A stretch of 41,883 nucleotides of DNA from assembly GCF_022695985.1 (NCBI RefSeq), contig NZ_JAAPBF010000042.1:1-41883 (forward strand). The letters are read 5' to 3'. Source of the DNA: Streptomyces sp. NP-1717. Its GTDB lineage: Bacteria; Actinomycetota; Actinomycetes; Streptomycetales; Streptomycetaceae. This document shows positions 23,684 through 31,678 of this stretch, in pieces (the stretch's first letter is position 1; every line of letters starts with the position of its first letter). A program made the position numbers and the translations under genes. The notes beneath the pieces were generated by a model. It was not told the DNA's origin, did no database searches, and saw only the letters and a list, made by a program, of their open reading frames with translations.

Positions 23684-24295
23684 CTACCGCCCGCGTCCCG
23701 CCAGTGCCCGGGTCGTGATCACACCGTCCACCAGGCCGTACTCCTTGGCCTGCGACGCCGTGAAGTACTTGTCCCGGTCGGTGTCCTCCCGCAGCCGTTC
23801 GACGCTCTGGCCCGTGTGGTGCGACAGGATGTCCTCGATCTCGGCCCTCGTGCGCAGCACCTCCGCCGCCTGTATCTCCAGATCCGCCGCCTCGCCCTGC
23901 CCCTGCGTGGACGGCTGGTGCAGCAGTACCCGTGAGTGCTGGAGCGCCGTCCGCTTGCCGGGCGCGCCCGCCGCGAGGAGTACGGCGGCGCCGGAGCCGG
24001 CCTGACCGAGACAGACGGTCGCGACGTCCGCCCGTACGAACTGCATCGTGTCGTAGATCGCGGTCAGCCCGGTGGCCGAGCCGCCGGGGGAGTTGATGTA
24101 GAGCTGGATGTCCACGTCGCTGCTCTCGTGGTCGAGATGGAGCATCTGCGCCATGATCACGTTCGCGACGCCGTCGTCGATCGGCGTGCCGAGGAAGACG
24201 ATCCGCTCGGAGAGCAGCCGGCTGAAGACGTCGGAGGAGCGCTCGCCGTTGGGTGTCCGCTCGACGACCACGGGGACGGTGTACTGCCCGCTCAT
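23684..24295 (-). CDS. clpP4: ATP-dependent Clp protease proteolytic subunit, ClpP4-like
   Basis: This 203-residue serine protease subunit forms ClpP barrels with an AAA+ unfoldase. The catalytic triad is Ser101 ([14 protein letters not shown]), His126 (LLHQPS) and Asp175. The Ser context AGSGA differs from the common AASMA. The substrate-binding INSPGG and IYDTMQF segments are present. Its ATG overlaps the clpP3 stop (24292-24295), so the two are translationally coupled and probably form a mixed barrel, as known for Streptomyces paralogue pairs. Confidence 0.9.
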   Translation of the reverse strand: MSGQYTVPVVVERTPNGERSSDVFSRLLSERIVFLGTPIDDGVANVIMAQMLHLDHESSDVDIQLYINSPGGSATGLTAIYDTMQFVRADVATVCLGQAGSGAAVLLAAGAPGKRTALQHSRVLLHQPSTQGQGEAADLEIQAAEVLRTRAEIEDILSHHTGQSVERLREDTDRDKYFTASQAKEYGLVDGVITTRALAGRGR

Positions 24296-24963
24296 GCCGC
24301 CGCCCCCTCGCCCGTGGTGCCGGCGGTGCCCGCGGGCCCGAAGCCGAAACCGCTCGCCGCGTCACCGCCCAGCTCCGCCACACTCCGTACGACACGGTCG
24401 ACGAAGCCGTACTCCTTCGCCTGCTCCGCCGTGAACCACCGGTCCCGGCGCTGGTCGGCCGCGATCGTCTCCAGGCTCTGGCCGCAGTGCTCCGCGATCA
24501 GCCGCTGCATGGTCAGCTTGGTGTACGCGAGATTCTCGGCCTGTACGGCGATGTCGGCGGCCGTCCCGCCGAGCCCGCCGGACGGCTGGTGCATCATGAT
24601 CCGCGCGTTCGGCAGGGCGTAGCGCTTGCCGGGTGCCCCCGCGCAGAGCAGGAACTGGCCCATGCTCGCCGCGAAGCCCATCGCCAGGGTGGCGACGTCG
24701 TTCGGGATGAACCGCATGGTGTCGTAGATGGCCATGCCAGCGTGGACGGAACCACCCGGGCTGTTCACGAACAGGACGATGTCGCGCCCGGGGTCCTCCT
24801 GCGACAGGAGCAGGAGCTGGGCGCAGATCCGGTTGGCGATCGCGTCGTCCACCTGTTCGCCGAGCACCACGATCCTGCCGTGCTGCAGGCGGCCGGCGAT
24901 CTGGTCGTCGAACGGCACCGGGGCGGCCACCGCCGCCGCGAGCCGTGGAACGGTCGAGAGCAT
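24292..24963 (-). CDS. clpP3: ATP-dependent Clp protease proteolytic subunit, ClpP3-like
   Basis: The 223-residue subunit has Ser100 ([11 protein letters not shown]), His125 (MMHQPSGG) and Asp174 as the catalytic triad, and VNSPGG in the substrate groove. It carries a ~20-residue N-terminal extension and an Ala/Gly-rich C-terminal tail. GGAGG lies five bases before ATG 24963. It is the first gene of the clpP3-clpP4 operon. The tandem palindrome at 25059-25088 lies about 95 bases upstream, where an activator would sit. Orthology to ClpP3 is inferred from operon order and the popR neighbour. Confidence 0.9.
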   Translation of the reverse strand: MLSTVPRLAAAVAAPVPFDDQIAGRLQHGRIVVLGEQVDDAIANRICAQLLLLSQEDPGRDIVLFVNSPGGSVHAGMAIYDTMRFIPNDVATLAMGFAASMGQFLLCAGAPGKRYALPNARIMMHQPSGGLGGTAADIAVQAENLAYTKLTMQRLIAEHCGQSLETIAADQRRDRWFTAEQAKEYGFVDRVVRSVAELGGDAASGFGFGPAGTAGTTGEGAAA

Positions 24964-25058
24964 GTCTTCCTCCGTGACCGGCCCCCGACGGCGGGCGCTC
25001 ACCCACCTCGGCCGGTCCACTCCACCGTGCGGACGCGGCCCCCCGGGAGGCGAGCGAT

Positions 25059-25088
25059 TCTGCCGTGCGGAGATCTCCTCCCGGCAGA
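25059..25088 (-). promoter_or_regulatory. Tandem palindromic PopR-type activator site
   Basis: Two adjoining imperfect palindromes, TCTGCC-GTG-CGGAGA (25059-25073) and TCTCCT-CCC-GGCAGA (25074-25088), together read as one symmetrical 30-bp site. As I recall, the S. lividans PopR site is TCTGCC-N3-GGCAGA. The outer half-sites here are exact. Confidence 0.7.
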
Positions 25089-25255
25089 GCGGCGCGCCGG
25101 ATTGAAGACCAACCGGCAACTTGCTGCACCGTCTTACGCTCCGCGCGTGGATGTGCAATCTTGTCTGCATGACCGGCGGCGCCACCCACGCGAGGCTCAA
25201 CTGACGCTCTGTCAGGCCGAGTTGGGATTCGTGGGGGATCGGTGCGGTCGGGCAT

Positions 25256-25267
25256 GCTACGCGCGTA
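25256..25267. promoter_or_regulatory. Palindrome upstream of the secreted peptidase-like gene
   Basis: The perfect 12-bp palindrome CTACGCGCGTAG lies 39 bases before the GTG start at 25307. The remainder of the 343-nt spacer 24964-25306 holds the PopR-type site and no gene. Confidence 0.35.
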
Positions 25268-25306
25268 GTTGAACCTCACCGTCCCCCACCGAAGAGGAAA
25301 GACACA

Positions 25307-25819
25307 GTGAACAAGGTCATCAGAAGCGCCGCGATCGGCGTCTCCGCTCTCGCTCTCGCGTTCCTCTCGTTCCCCGCGACGGCCCAGGCCGCCCCCGCCG
25401 ACACCAAGGCTCCCGCGGGCGCGCTGGCCAAGCTCAGCCACGCCACCGCCGCCGCCCAGCTCAGCAACGCCGGCATCGGCATCCGCTCCAGCGGTGGCTG
25501 TTCGGACCGCAACAACCCGACCTGTACCTCGCTCGACCAGGTCAACTCCGCGTCCATCCAGGGCGCGATCACCCTCAAGAACGCCAGCGGCTGCGCCCTG
25601 ACCGTCACCGGCGGCACCGAGACGGGCCACGCCTCGGGCACCTACAGCCACTGGAACGGCTACAAGCTCGACTTCGCGATGTCGAGCTGCATTACCAACT
25701 ACGTCACCCGCACCTTCACCTCCATCGGTGGCAGCAAGTGGCAGTCGGGCGCCGGCAACATCTACTACAACGAGGTCAACCACTGGGACGTGACCTTCTA
25801 CAACTGCGGCGGCTGCTGA
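25307..25819 (+). CDS. Secreted M15/hedgehog-fold zinc peptidase-like protein
   Basis: The 170-residue exported protein has a Sec signal peptide with cleavage after AQA (residue ~28). The mature region shows GGTETGHASGTYSHWNGYKLD and NEVNHWDV. His115, Asp122 (seven residues apart, with Gly three after the His) and His159, plus Glu156 three residues before that His, match the zinc ligands and catalytic Glu of M15 D-Ala-D-Ala peptidases (SxHxxGxAxD ... ExxH). Six cysteines suggest disulfides. Action on peptidoglycan is possible but unproven. The GTG start has GAGGAAA upstream. A strong terminator follows. I do not recognise a named orthologue. Confidence 0.75.
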   Translation: MNKVIRSAAIGVSALALAFLSFPATAQAAPADTKAPAGALAKLSHATAAAQLSNAGIGIRSSGGCSDRNNPTCTSLDQVNSASIQGAITLKNASGCALTVTGGTETGHASGTYSHWNGYKLDFAMSSCITNYVTRTFTSIGGSKWQSGAGNIYYNEVNHWDVTFYNCGGC

Positions 25820-25847
25820 CCGGCCCCGACGCTCACTGCGGAATCCC

Positions 25848-25889
25848 GAAGGGTGCTCCCTCGCACACGGGGGCGAGGGCGCACCCTTC
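25848..25889 (+). terminator. Terminator containing a repeated palindromic element
   Basis: The outer arms GAAGGGTGC/GCACCCTTC (25848-25856, 25881-25889) and inner arms CCCTCGC/GCGAGGG (25858-25864, 25873-25879) form one long hairpin followed by TGTTGTG. Bases 25855-25879 recur exactly inside the downstream thioredoxin-domain gene. Confidence 0.85.
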
Positions 25890-25939
25890 TGTTGTGTCCC
25901 CCGGCGCCCGGCCTCGAAGGGAACGGACTTCCTCCGCCG

Positions 25940-26218
25940 TCAGACGGCTCCCAGGTCCACGGTGACGGAGAAGGGTGCCGCGACGTCCGGACGGCGGTTG
26001 GTGAGTGGGACGTCCTGCAGACGGACGTCGAAGTCCGTGTCGGCGTTGCAGTCCGGGCCTGCGGCGTCGTCCAGGGCGTTGGCCAGGATTCGGGCCAGCC
26101 GGTTGTGCCGCTTGGACGCGTGCGGGCTGCCGACGACCGTTCCGTCCACGATCTCGATGCCGGCACACTGCTCCTCGGGCCAGGAGTCGTACTGCTCCGC
26201 GCTGATCCGGGTGTTCAT
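25940..26218 (-). pseudogene. Uma2-family (DUF820) endonuclease with internal deletion
   Basis: The 92-residue product has a typical Uma2 opening (ISAEQYDSWPEEQCAGIEIVDGTVV then PHASKRHNRLARILANALD and DFDVRLQDVPLTNRRPDV) and a typical Uma2 ending (PFSVTVDLGAV). The ~80-100 residues normally between RRPDV and the end, which hold the remaining PD-(D/E)xK catalytic residues, are missing with the frame preserved. Full-length members are about 180-190 residues. It is most likely a deletion remnant without nuclease activity. A GTG at 26233 is an alternative start. No good ribosome site is seen. Confidence 0.75.
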
Positions 26219-26396
26219 CTGTGCGGGTGCCACCGTTCGGCGGTTGCGGTAGGCCCTCTTCGAGGACCCGCATCGGTTCCCGTGCTGTCGGGCTCAGCCT
26301 ACTGTCGCGTGCCCCGCAGGGAAGCGTGATGGCCCCCTTCCGCGACGTGACGTCGGACAGGACGACGGGGTCGGGCGCTGTGAGAGGCTGGATCGT

Positions 26397-28445
26397 ATGA
26401 ACCGGCTGGCTGGTGTGACCTCGCCTTATCTGCTTCAGCACGCTGACAACCCGGTCGACTGGTGGCCCTGGACGCCCGAGGCTTTCGAGGAGGCGCGGCG
26501 GCGGGATGTGCCCGTGCTGCTGTCGGTGGGCTACTCCGCGTGCCACTGGTGCCATGTGATGGCGCACGAGTCCTTCGAGAACGAGGCGACGGCGGCGTAC
26601 CTCAACGAGCACTTCGTGAGCGTGAAGGTCGACCGCGAGGAGCGGCCCGACGTCGACGCCGTCTACATGGAGGCGGTGCAGGCGGCGACGGGGCAGGGTG
26701 GGTGGCCGATGACCGTCTTCCTCAACGCGGAGGGGGAGCCGTTCTACTTCGGTACGTACTTCCCGCCCGCGCCCCGGCACGGCATGCCCTCCTTCCGGCA
26801 GGTCCTCGAAGGCGTCAACTCCGCCTGGACCGACCGGCGTGCGGAGGTCGGTGAGGTGGCCGGCCGGATCGTCGGAGAGCTCGCGGGGCGCTCCCTCGCA
26901 CACGGGGGCGAGGGGGTGCCCGGCGAGGAGGAGCTGGCCCAGGCGCTGCTCGCACTGACGCGGGACTACGACCAGACGCACGGCGGCTTCGGCGGCGCGC
27001 CCAAGTTCCCGGCGAGCATGGTGGTGGAGTTCCTGCTCCGCCACCACGCCCGTACCGGCGCCGAGGGCGCGCTCCAGATGGCGTCCGACACCTGCGAGGC
27101 GATGGCGCGCGGCGGGATCTACGACCAGCTCGGCGGTGGGTTCGCCCGTTACTCGGTCGACCGCGAGTGGGTGATTCCGCACTTCGAGAAGATGCTCTAC
27201 GACAACGCCCTTCTCTGCCGCACCTACGCACGGCTGTGGCGGGCCACCGGGTCCGATCTCGCGCGGCGGGTCGCGCTGGAGACCGCCGACTTCATGGTGC
27301 GTGAACTGCGCACCGCCGAGGGCGGGTTCGCCTCCGCGCTCGACGCGGACAGTGACGACGGGAGCGGGAAGCACGTCGAAGGAGCGTACTACGCCTGGAC
27401 ACCCGGGCAGTTCAGGGACGTACTCGGCGAGGCGGACGCGGAGTTCGCCGCCCGGTACTACGGCGTGACCGAGGAGGGCACCTTCGAGGAGGGTGCCTCG
27501 GTCCTCCAACTGCCGCAGGGCGAAGGGGTCGTGGACGCTGCGCGGGTCGAGTCCGTACGGCAGCGGCTTCTCGCGGCCCGCGAGACCCGGCACCGCCCGG
27601 AGCGGGACGACAAAGTCGTCGCCGCCTGGAACGGCCTCGCGATCGCCGCGCTCGCCGAGACCGGCGCGTACTTCGGACGGCCGGATCTCGTCGAACGGGC
27701 GACCGAGGCCGCCGATCTCCTCGTGCGGGTGCACCTGGACGAGACGGCGCGCCTCGCCCGCACCTCCAGGGACGGCCGCGTCGGCGCCAACGCCGGTGTG
27801 CTGGAGGACTACGGCGATGTCGCCGAGGGCTTCCTGACGCTCGCCGGGGTGACCGGCGAAGGCGTGTGGCTGGACTTCGCGGGGTTCCTCCTCGACGGCG
27901 TCATCGAGCGGTTCACCGGCGAGGGCGGCGCGCTGTACGACACGGCGCATGACGCCGAGCCGCTGATCCGCAGGCCCCAGGACCCGACGGACAACGCCAC
28001 GCCGTCCGGCTGGACTTCGGCCGCCGGGGCCCTGCTCTCGTACGCCGCCCACACCGGTTCGGAGGCCCACCGCACCGCGGCCGAGGGGGCCCTCGGCGTC
28101 GTCAAGGCGCTCGGGCCGCGCGCGCCGCGCTTCATCGGCTGGGGGCTCGCCGTCGCCGAGGCGCTGCTCGACGGGCCGCGTGAGGTGGCCGTGGTGGGTC
28201 CGCGCGGTGACGCCGCGACGGCCGAGCTGCACCGGACCGCGCTGCTCGGGACGGCGCCGGGAGCCGTCGTCGCGGTCGGCGAGCCGGCGGCCCAGGACGC
28301 GTCCGGCGAAGCTGAGTTCCCGCTGCTGGCGGACCGGCCGCTGGTCGACGGGCGGGCCGCCGCGTATGTGTGCCGGGGCTTCGTCTGCTCGGCCCCGACC
28401 ACCGAAGTGGACGTGCTGGCAGAGCAGTTGACCGTACACCAGTAG
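26397..28445 (+). CDS. YyaL/SSP411-type thioredoxin-domain protein (DUF255)
   Basis: The 682-residue cytoplasmic protein has an N-terminal thioredoxin-like domain starting [22 protein letters not shown] and a CHWC active-site motif (Cys49, Cys52) in [18 protein letters not shown] six-hairpin-glycosidase-like (alpha/alpha) barrel of ~500 residues follows, with [33 protein letters not shown] and EGAYYAWTP marking the family. The biochemical role is not established. Residues ~165-173 (SLAHGGEGV) are encoded by the same 25-nt element found in the terminator at 25848-25889. ATG 26397 has GAGAGG nine bases upstream. Confidence 0.93.
   Translation: MNRLAGVTSPYLLQHADNPVDWWPWTPEAFEEARRRDVPVLLSVGYSACHWCHVMAHESFENEATAAYLNEHFVSVKVDREERPDVDAVYMEAVQAATGQGGWPMTVFLNAEGEPFYFGTYFPPAPRHGMPSFRQVLEGVNSAWTDRRAEVGEVAGRIVGELAGRSLAHGGEGVPGEEELAQALLALTRDYDQTHGGFGGAPKFPASMVVEFLLRHHARTGAEGALQMASDTCEAMARGGIYDQLGGGFARYSVDREWVIPHFEKMLYDNALLCRTYARLWRATGSDLARRVALETADFMVRELRTAEGGFASALDADSDDGSGKHVEGAYYAWTPGQFRDVLGEADAEFAARYYGVTEEGTFEEGASVLQLPQGEGVVDAARVESVRQRLLAARETRHRPERDDKVVAAWNGLAIAALAETGAYFGRPDLVERATEAADLLVRVHLDETARLARTSRDGRVGANAGVLEDYGDVAEGFLTLAGVTGEGVWLDFAGFLLDGVIERFTGEGGALYDTAHDAEPLIRRPQDPTDNATPSGWTSAAGALLSYAAHTGSEAHRTAAEGALGVVKALGPRAPRFIGWGLAVAEALLDGPREVAVVGPRGDAATAELHRTALLGTAPGAVVAVGEPAAQDASGEAEFPLLADRPLVDGRAAAYVCRGFVCSAPTTEVDVLAEQLTVHQ
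26890..26914. repeat. 25-nt palindromic element inside a coding region
   Basis: Identical base for base to 25855-25879. Its inner arms CCCTCGC/GCGAGGG make it hairpin-forming. Here it is translated in the thioredoxin-domain gene. Confidence 0.85.
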
Positions 28446-28580
28446 CAACGAATCGCGGCACAGGCACAGTTCGCGCCAGATGTGAAGCATGCAAAATCGG
28501 ACGTAATCACAGAGTTCATCGAATTGGCCCCTCTGTCGTCACACTTCCCCCCTATCTTCATCACGAAGGGCACGCAGTAA

Positions 28581-28603
28581 GTGCGCATGGGGGGCATGCG
28601 TAC
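28581..28603. promoter_or_regulatory. Imperfect palindrome upstream of the glycan operon
   Basis: Arms GTGCGCATG and CATGCGTAC (one mismatch) flank GGGGG, 71 bases before the GTG of the first glycosyltransferase. The remainder of the 228-nt spacer is relatively AT-richer (28490-28570) and holds TATCTT near 28552, but no convincing -35/-10 pair. Confidence 0.35.
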
Positions 28604-28673
28604 AGGGTGATACCGGGGGGACCGGCGGCCAGGGGGGCCTTGCCGCGGTTCACCCTTGGCCGAGGGGGGCCAT

Positions 28674-29930
28674 GTGGTCACGTCCGTATTCATCGCTGCC
28701 GTCTCGCTGGCGCTGTTCTGGATGGCGGCGTTCACGCTGTGGTGGCAGATGCACGCCTGGCGTACGCCGGAGACGCTGGCGGCGACACGATTCGACCGGC
28801 CGGACGGGGGTCCGGCGCGCTCGTTCTCGCTGCTCCTGCCCGCCCGTCACGAACAGGCGGTCCTTGAGCACACCATCGAGCGGCTGCTGGAATCCAGCCA
28901 CTCCAGTTTCGAGATCATCGTCATCGTCGGGCACGACGACCCCGAGACCGCGGAGGTCGCCGAGCGGGCCGCCGCCCGCGACCCCGCCCGGGTCCGGGTC
29001 GTCGTCGACACCCATCTCGCGAAGAACAAGCCCAAGGCGCTGAACACGGCGCTGCCCCACTGCACCGGCGAGGTGGTCGGGGTCTTCGACGCCGAGGACC
29101 AGGTCCACCCGGAATTGCTCACCCATGTCGACCACGCCTTCCGCTCCACCGGCGCCGATGTCGTCCAGGGCGGCGTCCAGCTGATCAACTTCCACTCCAG
29201 CTGGTACAGCCTGCGCAACTGCCTGGAGTACTTCTTCTGGTTCCGCAGCCGGCTGCACCTGCACGCGCAGAAGGGCTTCATCCCGCTGGGCGGCAACACC
29301 GTCTTCGTCCGCACCGACGTGCTGCGCGCCGCCGGCGGCTGGGACCCCGACTGCCTCGCCGAGGACTGCGACCTGGGCGTCAGGCTCTCCAGCATCGGCA
29401 AGAAGGTCGTCGTCGCCTACGACTCGGACATGGTCACCCGCGAGGAGACACCCGACTCGCTGATGTCGCTGCTCAAACAGCGCACCCGCTGGAACCAGGG
29501 CTTCCTCCAGGTCTACCGGAAGAACGACTGGCGCCAACTGCCCACGCCCGGCCAGCGGTTGCTCGCCCGCTACACGCTGATGACGCCCTTCTTCCAGGCG
29601 ACCACCGGTGTCGTCATCCCGCTCAACGTGGCCATCGCGCTCTTCCTCGACGTACCTGTCGGGATCGCCTTCGTCACCTTCCTGCCGGCCGTCACCGCGC
29701 TGGTGACCTTCGTGTTCGAGCTCGTCGGGCTCCACGACTTCGGCAAGCAGTACGGACTCAAGGTCCGGCTCACGCACTATCTCAAGCTCGTCGTCGGCGG
29801 CCCCTTCTACCAGGTGCTCCTGGCCGGCGCGGCTGTCCGCGCCGTGTGGCGCGAGCAGCGTGGCCGCCGTGACTGGGAGCTGACCAGCCATGTCGGCGCG
29901 CATCTCACCCGAGAGGACATCCACGCGTGA
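28674..29930 (+). CDS. Membrane GT2 processive glycosyltransferase
   Basis: The 418-residue family 2 glycosyltransferase has an N-terminal transmembrane helix (VFIAAVSLALFWMAAFTLWW). The cytoplasmic catalytic domain carries DAED (Asp139-Asp142), the acceptor base motif AEDCD (Glu230-Asp231) and QRTRW (269-273), the D,D,D,QxxRW set of polysaccharide synthases. C-terminal membrane helices follow (VVIPLNVAIALFL, VTFLPAVTALVTFVFELVGL and the QVLLAGAAVRAVW helix). Size and layout resemble poly-GlcNAc synthase IcaA/PgaC and cellulose-synthase-like enzymes. GTG 28674 follows GAGGGGGG; a TTG at 28656 is the alternative. First gene of a four-gene coupled operon. Confidence 0.85.
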   Translation: MVTSVFIAAVSLALFWMAAFTLWWQMHAWRTPETLAATRFDRPDGGPARSFSLLLPARHEQAVLEHTIERLLESSHSSFEIIVIVGHDDPETAEVAERAAARDPARVRVVVDTHLAKNKPKALNTALPHCTGEVVGVFDAEDQVHPELLTHVDHAFRSTGADVVQGGVQLINFHSSWYSLRNCLEYFFWFRSRLHLHAQKGFIPLGGNTVFVRTDVLRAAGGWDPDCLAEDCDLGVRLSSIGKKVVVAYDSDMVTREETPDSLMSLLKQRTRWNQGFLQVYRKNDWRQLPTPGQRLLARYTLMTPFFQATTGVVIPLNVAIALFLDVPVGIAFVTFLPAVTALVTFVFELVGLHDFGKQYGLKVRLTHYLKLVVGGPFYQVLLAGAAVRAVWREQRGRRDWELTSHVGAHLTREDIHA

Positions 29931-31678
29931 CCTCGACCCTCCCCGCGGAGGCGACGGAGACGGCCACCGGCCGGACCACCGAACTCGTCCCCGCGAAGAT
30001 CTCCCCTGCCCCGGGCAGGACGACGGGCAGGACGACCGCCCCCGGCACGGGGCCCGCGGCGGGCCCCGACGGGTCGGACGGCCAACGGGACTCCGACAAA
30101 AGGCGGTTGCTGGTACGCCCCGTCGTCCGCTTCCGTACCTCGCGCGCCGATCTGGTCCTCTGCGCGGCCCTGCTCTTGGTGATCATGGCCGTCCAGGGCT
30201 GGAACATCCAGCACTACCCGACCCTCAGCGACGACGAGGGCACCTACCTCGCCCAGGCCTGGGCCGTCCAGCAGGGGGACGGACTCGCCCACTACACCTA
30301 CTGGTACGACCACCCGCCGCTCGGCTGGATCCAGATAGCCGCGCTCACCTGGCTGCCCTCGCTCATCGCGCCCGAATCGATGACCGTCGGCGCCATGCGC
30401 TTCGCGATGCTGCTGGTCAGCGCGGCAAGCGCCGTACTGCTCTACGTACTTGCCCGGCGACTGTGGCTGCCGCGCTGGGCCGCCGGACTCGCGATGGGGC
30501 TGTTCGGTCTCTCCCCGCTGTCGGTCGTGCTCCAGCGGGAGATCTTCCTCGACAACATCGCCGTCATGTGGATGCTCCTCGCCTTCTGTCTGGCGGCGTC
30601 GCCCAACCGGCATCTGTGGCACCACTTCGCCGCCGGGATCGCCGCCGCCGTCGGGGTGCTCACCAAGGAGACGATGCTCATCGTCCTGCCCGCCGTACTG
30701 GTGACGATGTGGCGCAACGGCCACCCCGACACCCGCAAGTTCGCGGTCACCGGAGCCATCACCGCCTGCGCGCTCATCGGCCTGTCGTACCCTCTCTTCG
30801 CCCTGCTCAAGGGCGAGTTGCTGCCCGGCGACGGCCATGTGTCGCTGTGGGACGGCGTCACGTACCAGATGAGCAGGCCCGGCTCGGGCTTCGTTCTCGA
30901 CCCGGGATCCGGTTCGCACGGTGTCCTGCGGTCCTGGCTCTACTACGACCGGATCCTGCTGCTCGGCGGCATGGCCGGCGCGCTCCTGCTGCTCCTGACC
31001 GTCCGCCGGTCCGTCACCGCACGGGCGCTCGCCGGACCCGCGCTGGCCGTCGCGATACTCACCGCCGTCGCGCTGCGTCCCTCCGGCTACCTCCCGGCGA
31101 TGTACGTCATCCAGGGGCTGCCGTTCCTCGCCCTGATGCTGGCCGGCGGCGCCGCGAGCGTCTCGCACGCGCTGCTGCGCAGAGGACGCCGGCCGGACGA
31201 GCCACGGGGACTGACCGCCGTACGGTGGACGGTCGTCGTCGCACTCGTGGCGGCCTCCGCCGCGTACGTCGCACCCCGCTGGTACGACGGCAACCGCACC
31301 GCCCTGACCGCCGACGCCAACGCCCCCTACCGGGCCGCCGCCTCCTGGATGGGGACCGAGGTCCCGGACCCGGCCGGCACCCGCGTCCTCGTGGACGACG
31401 CGATGTGGCTGGACCTGGTGCACGCGGGATACCGGCCGGGGCTCGGCGCCATCTGGTTCTACAAGGCCGACCTGGACCCCGCCGTGACGAAGACGATGCC
31501 CGGCGGCTGGCGCGACATCGACTACGTCGTGGCGTCACCGACCGTCCGGCGCGACGCCCGTGACCTGCCGAGAGTGCGCGACGCGCTCAACCATTCCGAA
31601 GCCGTGGCCGTCTTCGGTGACGGCGAGGACCGGATCGAGATCCGACGGATCACGGACGTCGCGGGAGGCGAACGATGA
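29927..31678 (+). CDS. GT39/ArnT-like membrane glycosyltransferase
   Basis: The 583-residue polytopic protein starts at a GTG overlapping the previous stop (GTGA). After a ~65-residue Thr/Pro/Gly-rich disordered N-terminus comes a first transmembrane helix (ADLVLCAALLLVIMAVQGW). The first outer loop follows with the catalytic Asp-Asp-Glu of GT-C enzymes (SDDEGTYLAQAW, Asp102-Glu104) and YDHPPLGW. About nine more helices and a soluble C-terminal domain (about 455-583) follow. This is the PMT/ArnT (PF13231-like) fold, which moves sugars from polyprenyl phosphate onto an outer-face acceptor. It fits the polyprenol-phosphate sugar synthase encoded next. Confidence 0.88.
   Translation: MTSTLPAEATETATGRTTELVPAKISPAPGRTTGRTTAPGTGPAAGPDGSDGQRDSDKRRLLVRPVVRFRTSRADLVLCAALLLVIMAVQGWNIQHYPTLSDDEGTYLAQAWAVQQGDGLAHYTYWYDHPPLGWIQIAALTWLPSLIAPESMTVGAMRFAMLLVSAASAVLLYVLARRLWLPRWAAGLAMGLFGLSPLSVVLQREIFLDNIAVMWMLLAFCLAASPNRHLWHHFAAGIAAAVGVLTKETMLIVLPAVLVTMWRNGHPDTRKFAVTGAITACALIGLSYPLFALLKGELLPGDGHVSLWDGVTYQMSRPGSGFVLDPGSGSHGVLRSWLYYDRILLLGGMAGALLLLLTVRRSVTARALAGPALAVAILTAVALRPSGYLPAMYVIQGLPFLALMLAGGAASVSHALLRRGRRPDEPRGLTAVRWTVVVALVAASAAYVAPRWYDGNRTALTADANAPYRAAASWMGTEVPDPAGTRVLVDDAMWLDLVHAGYRPGLGAIWFYKADLDPAVTKTMPGGWRDIDYVVASPTVRRDARDLPRVRDALNHSEAVAVFGDGEDRIEIRRITDVAGGER

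Noticed and set aside
25201..25300. Second small gene between clpP3 and the secreted peptidase
   Set aside because: No frame with a ribosome site or typical codon use. The spacer is better explained by two regulatory palindromes.
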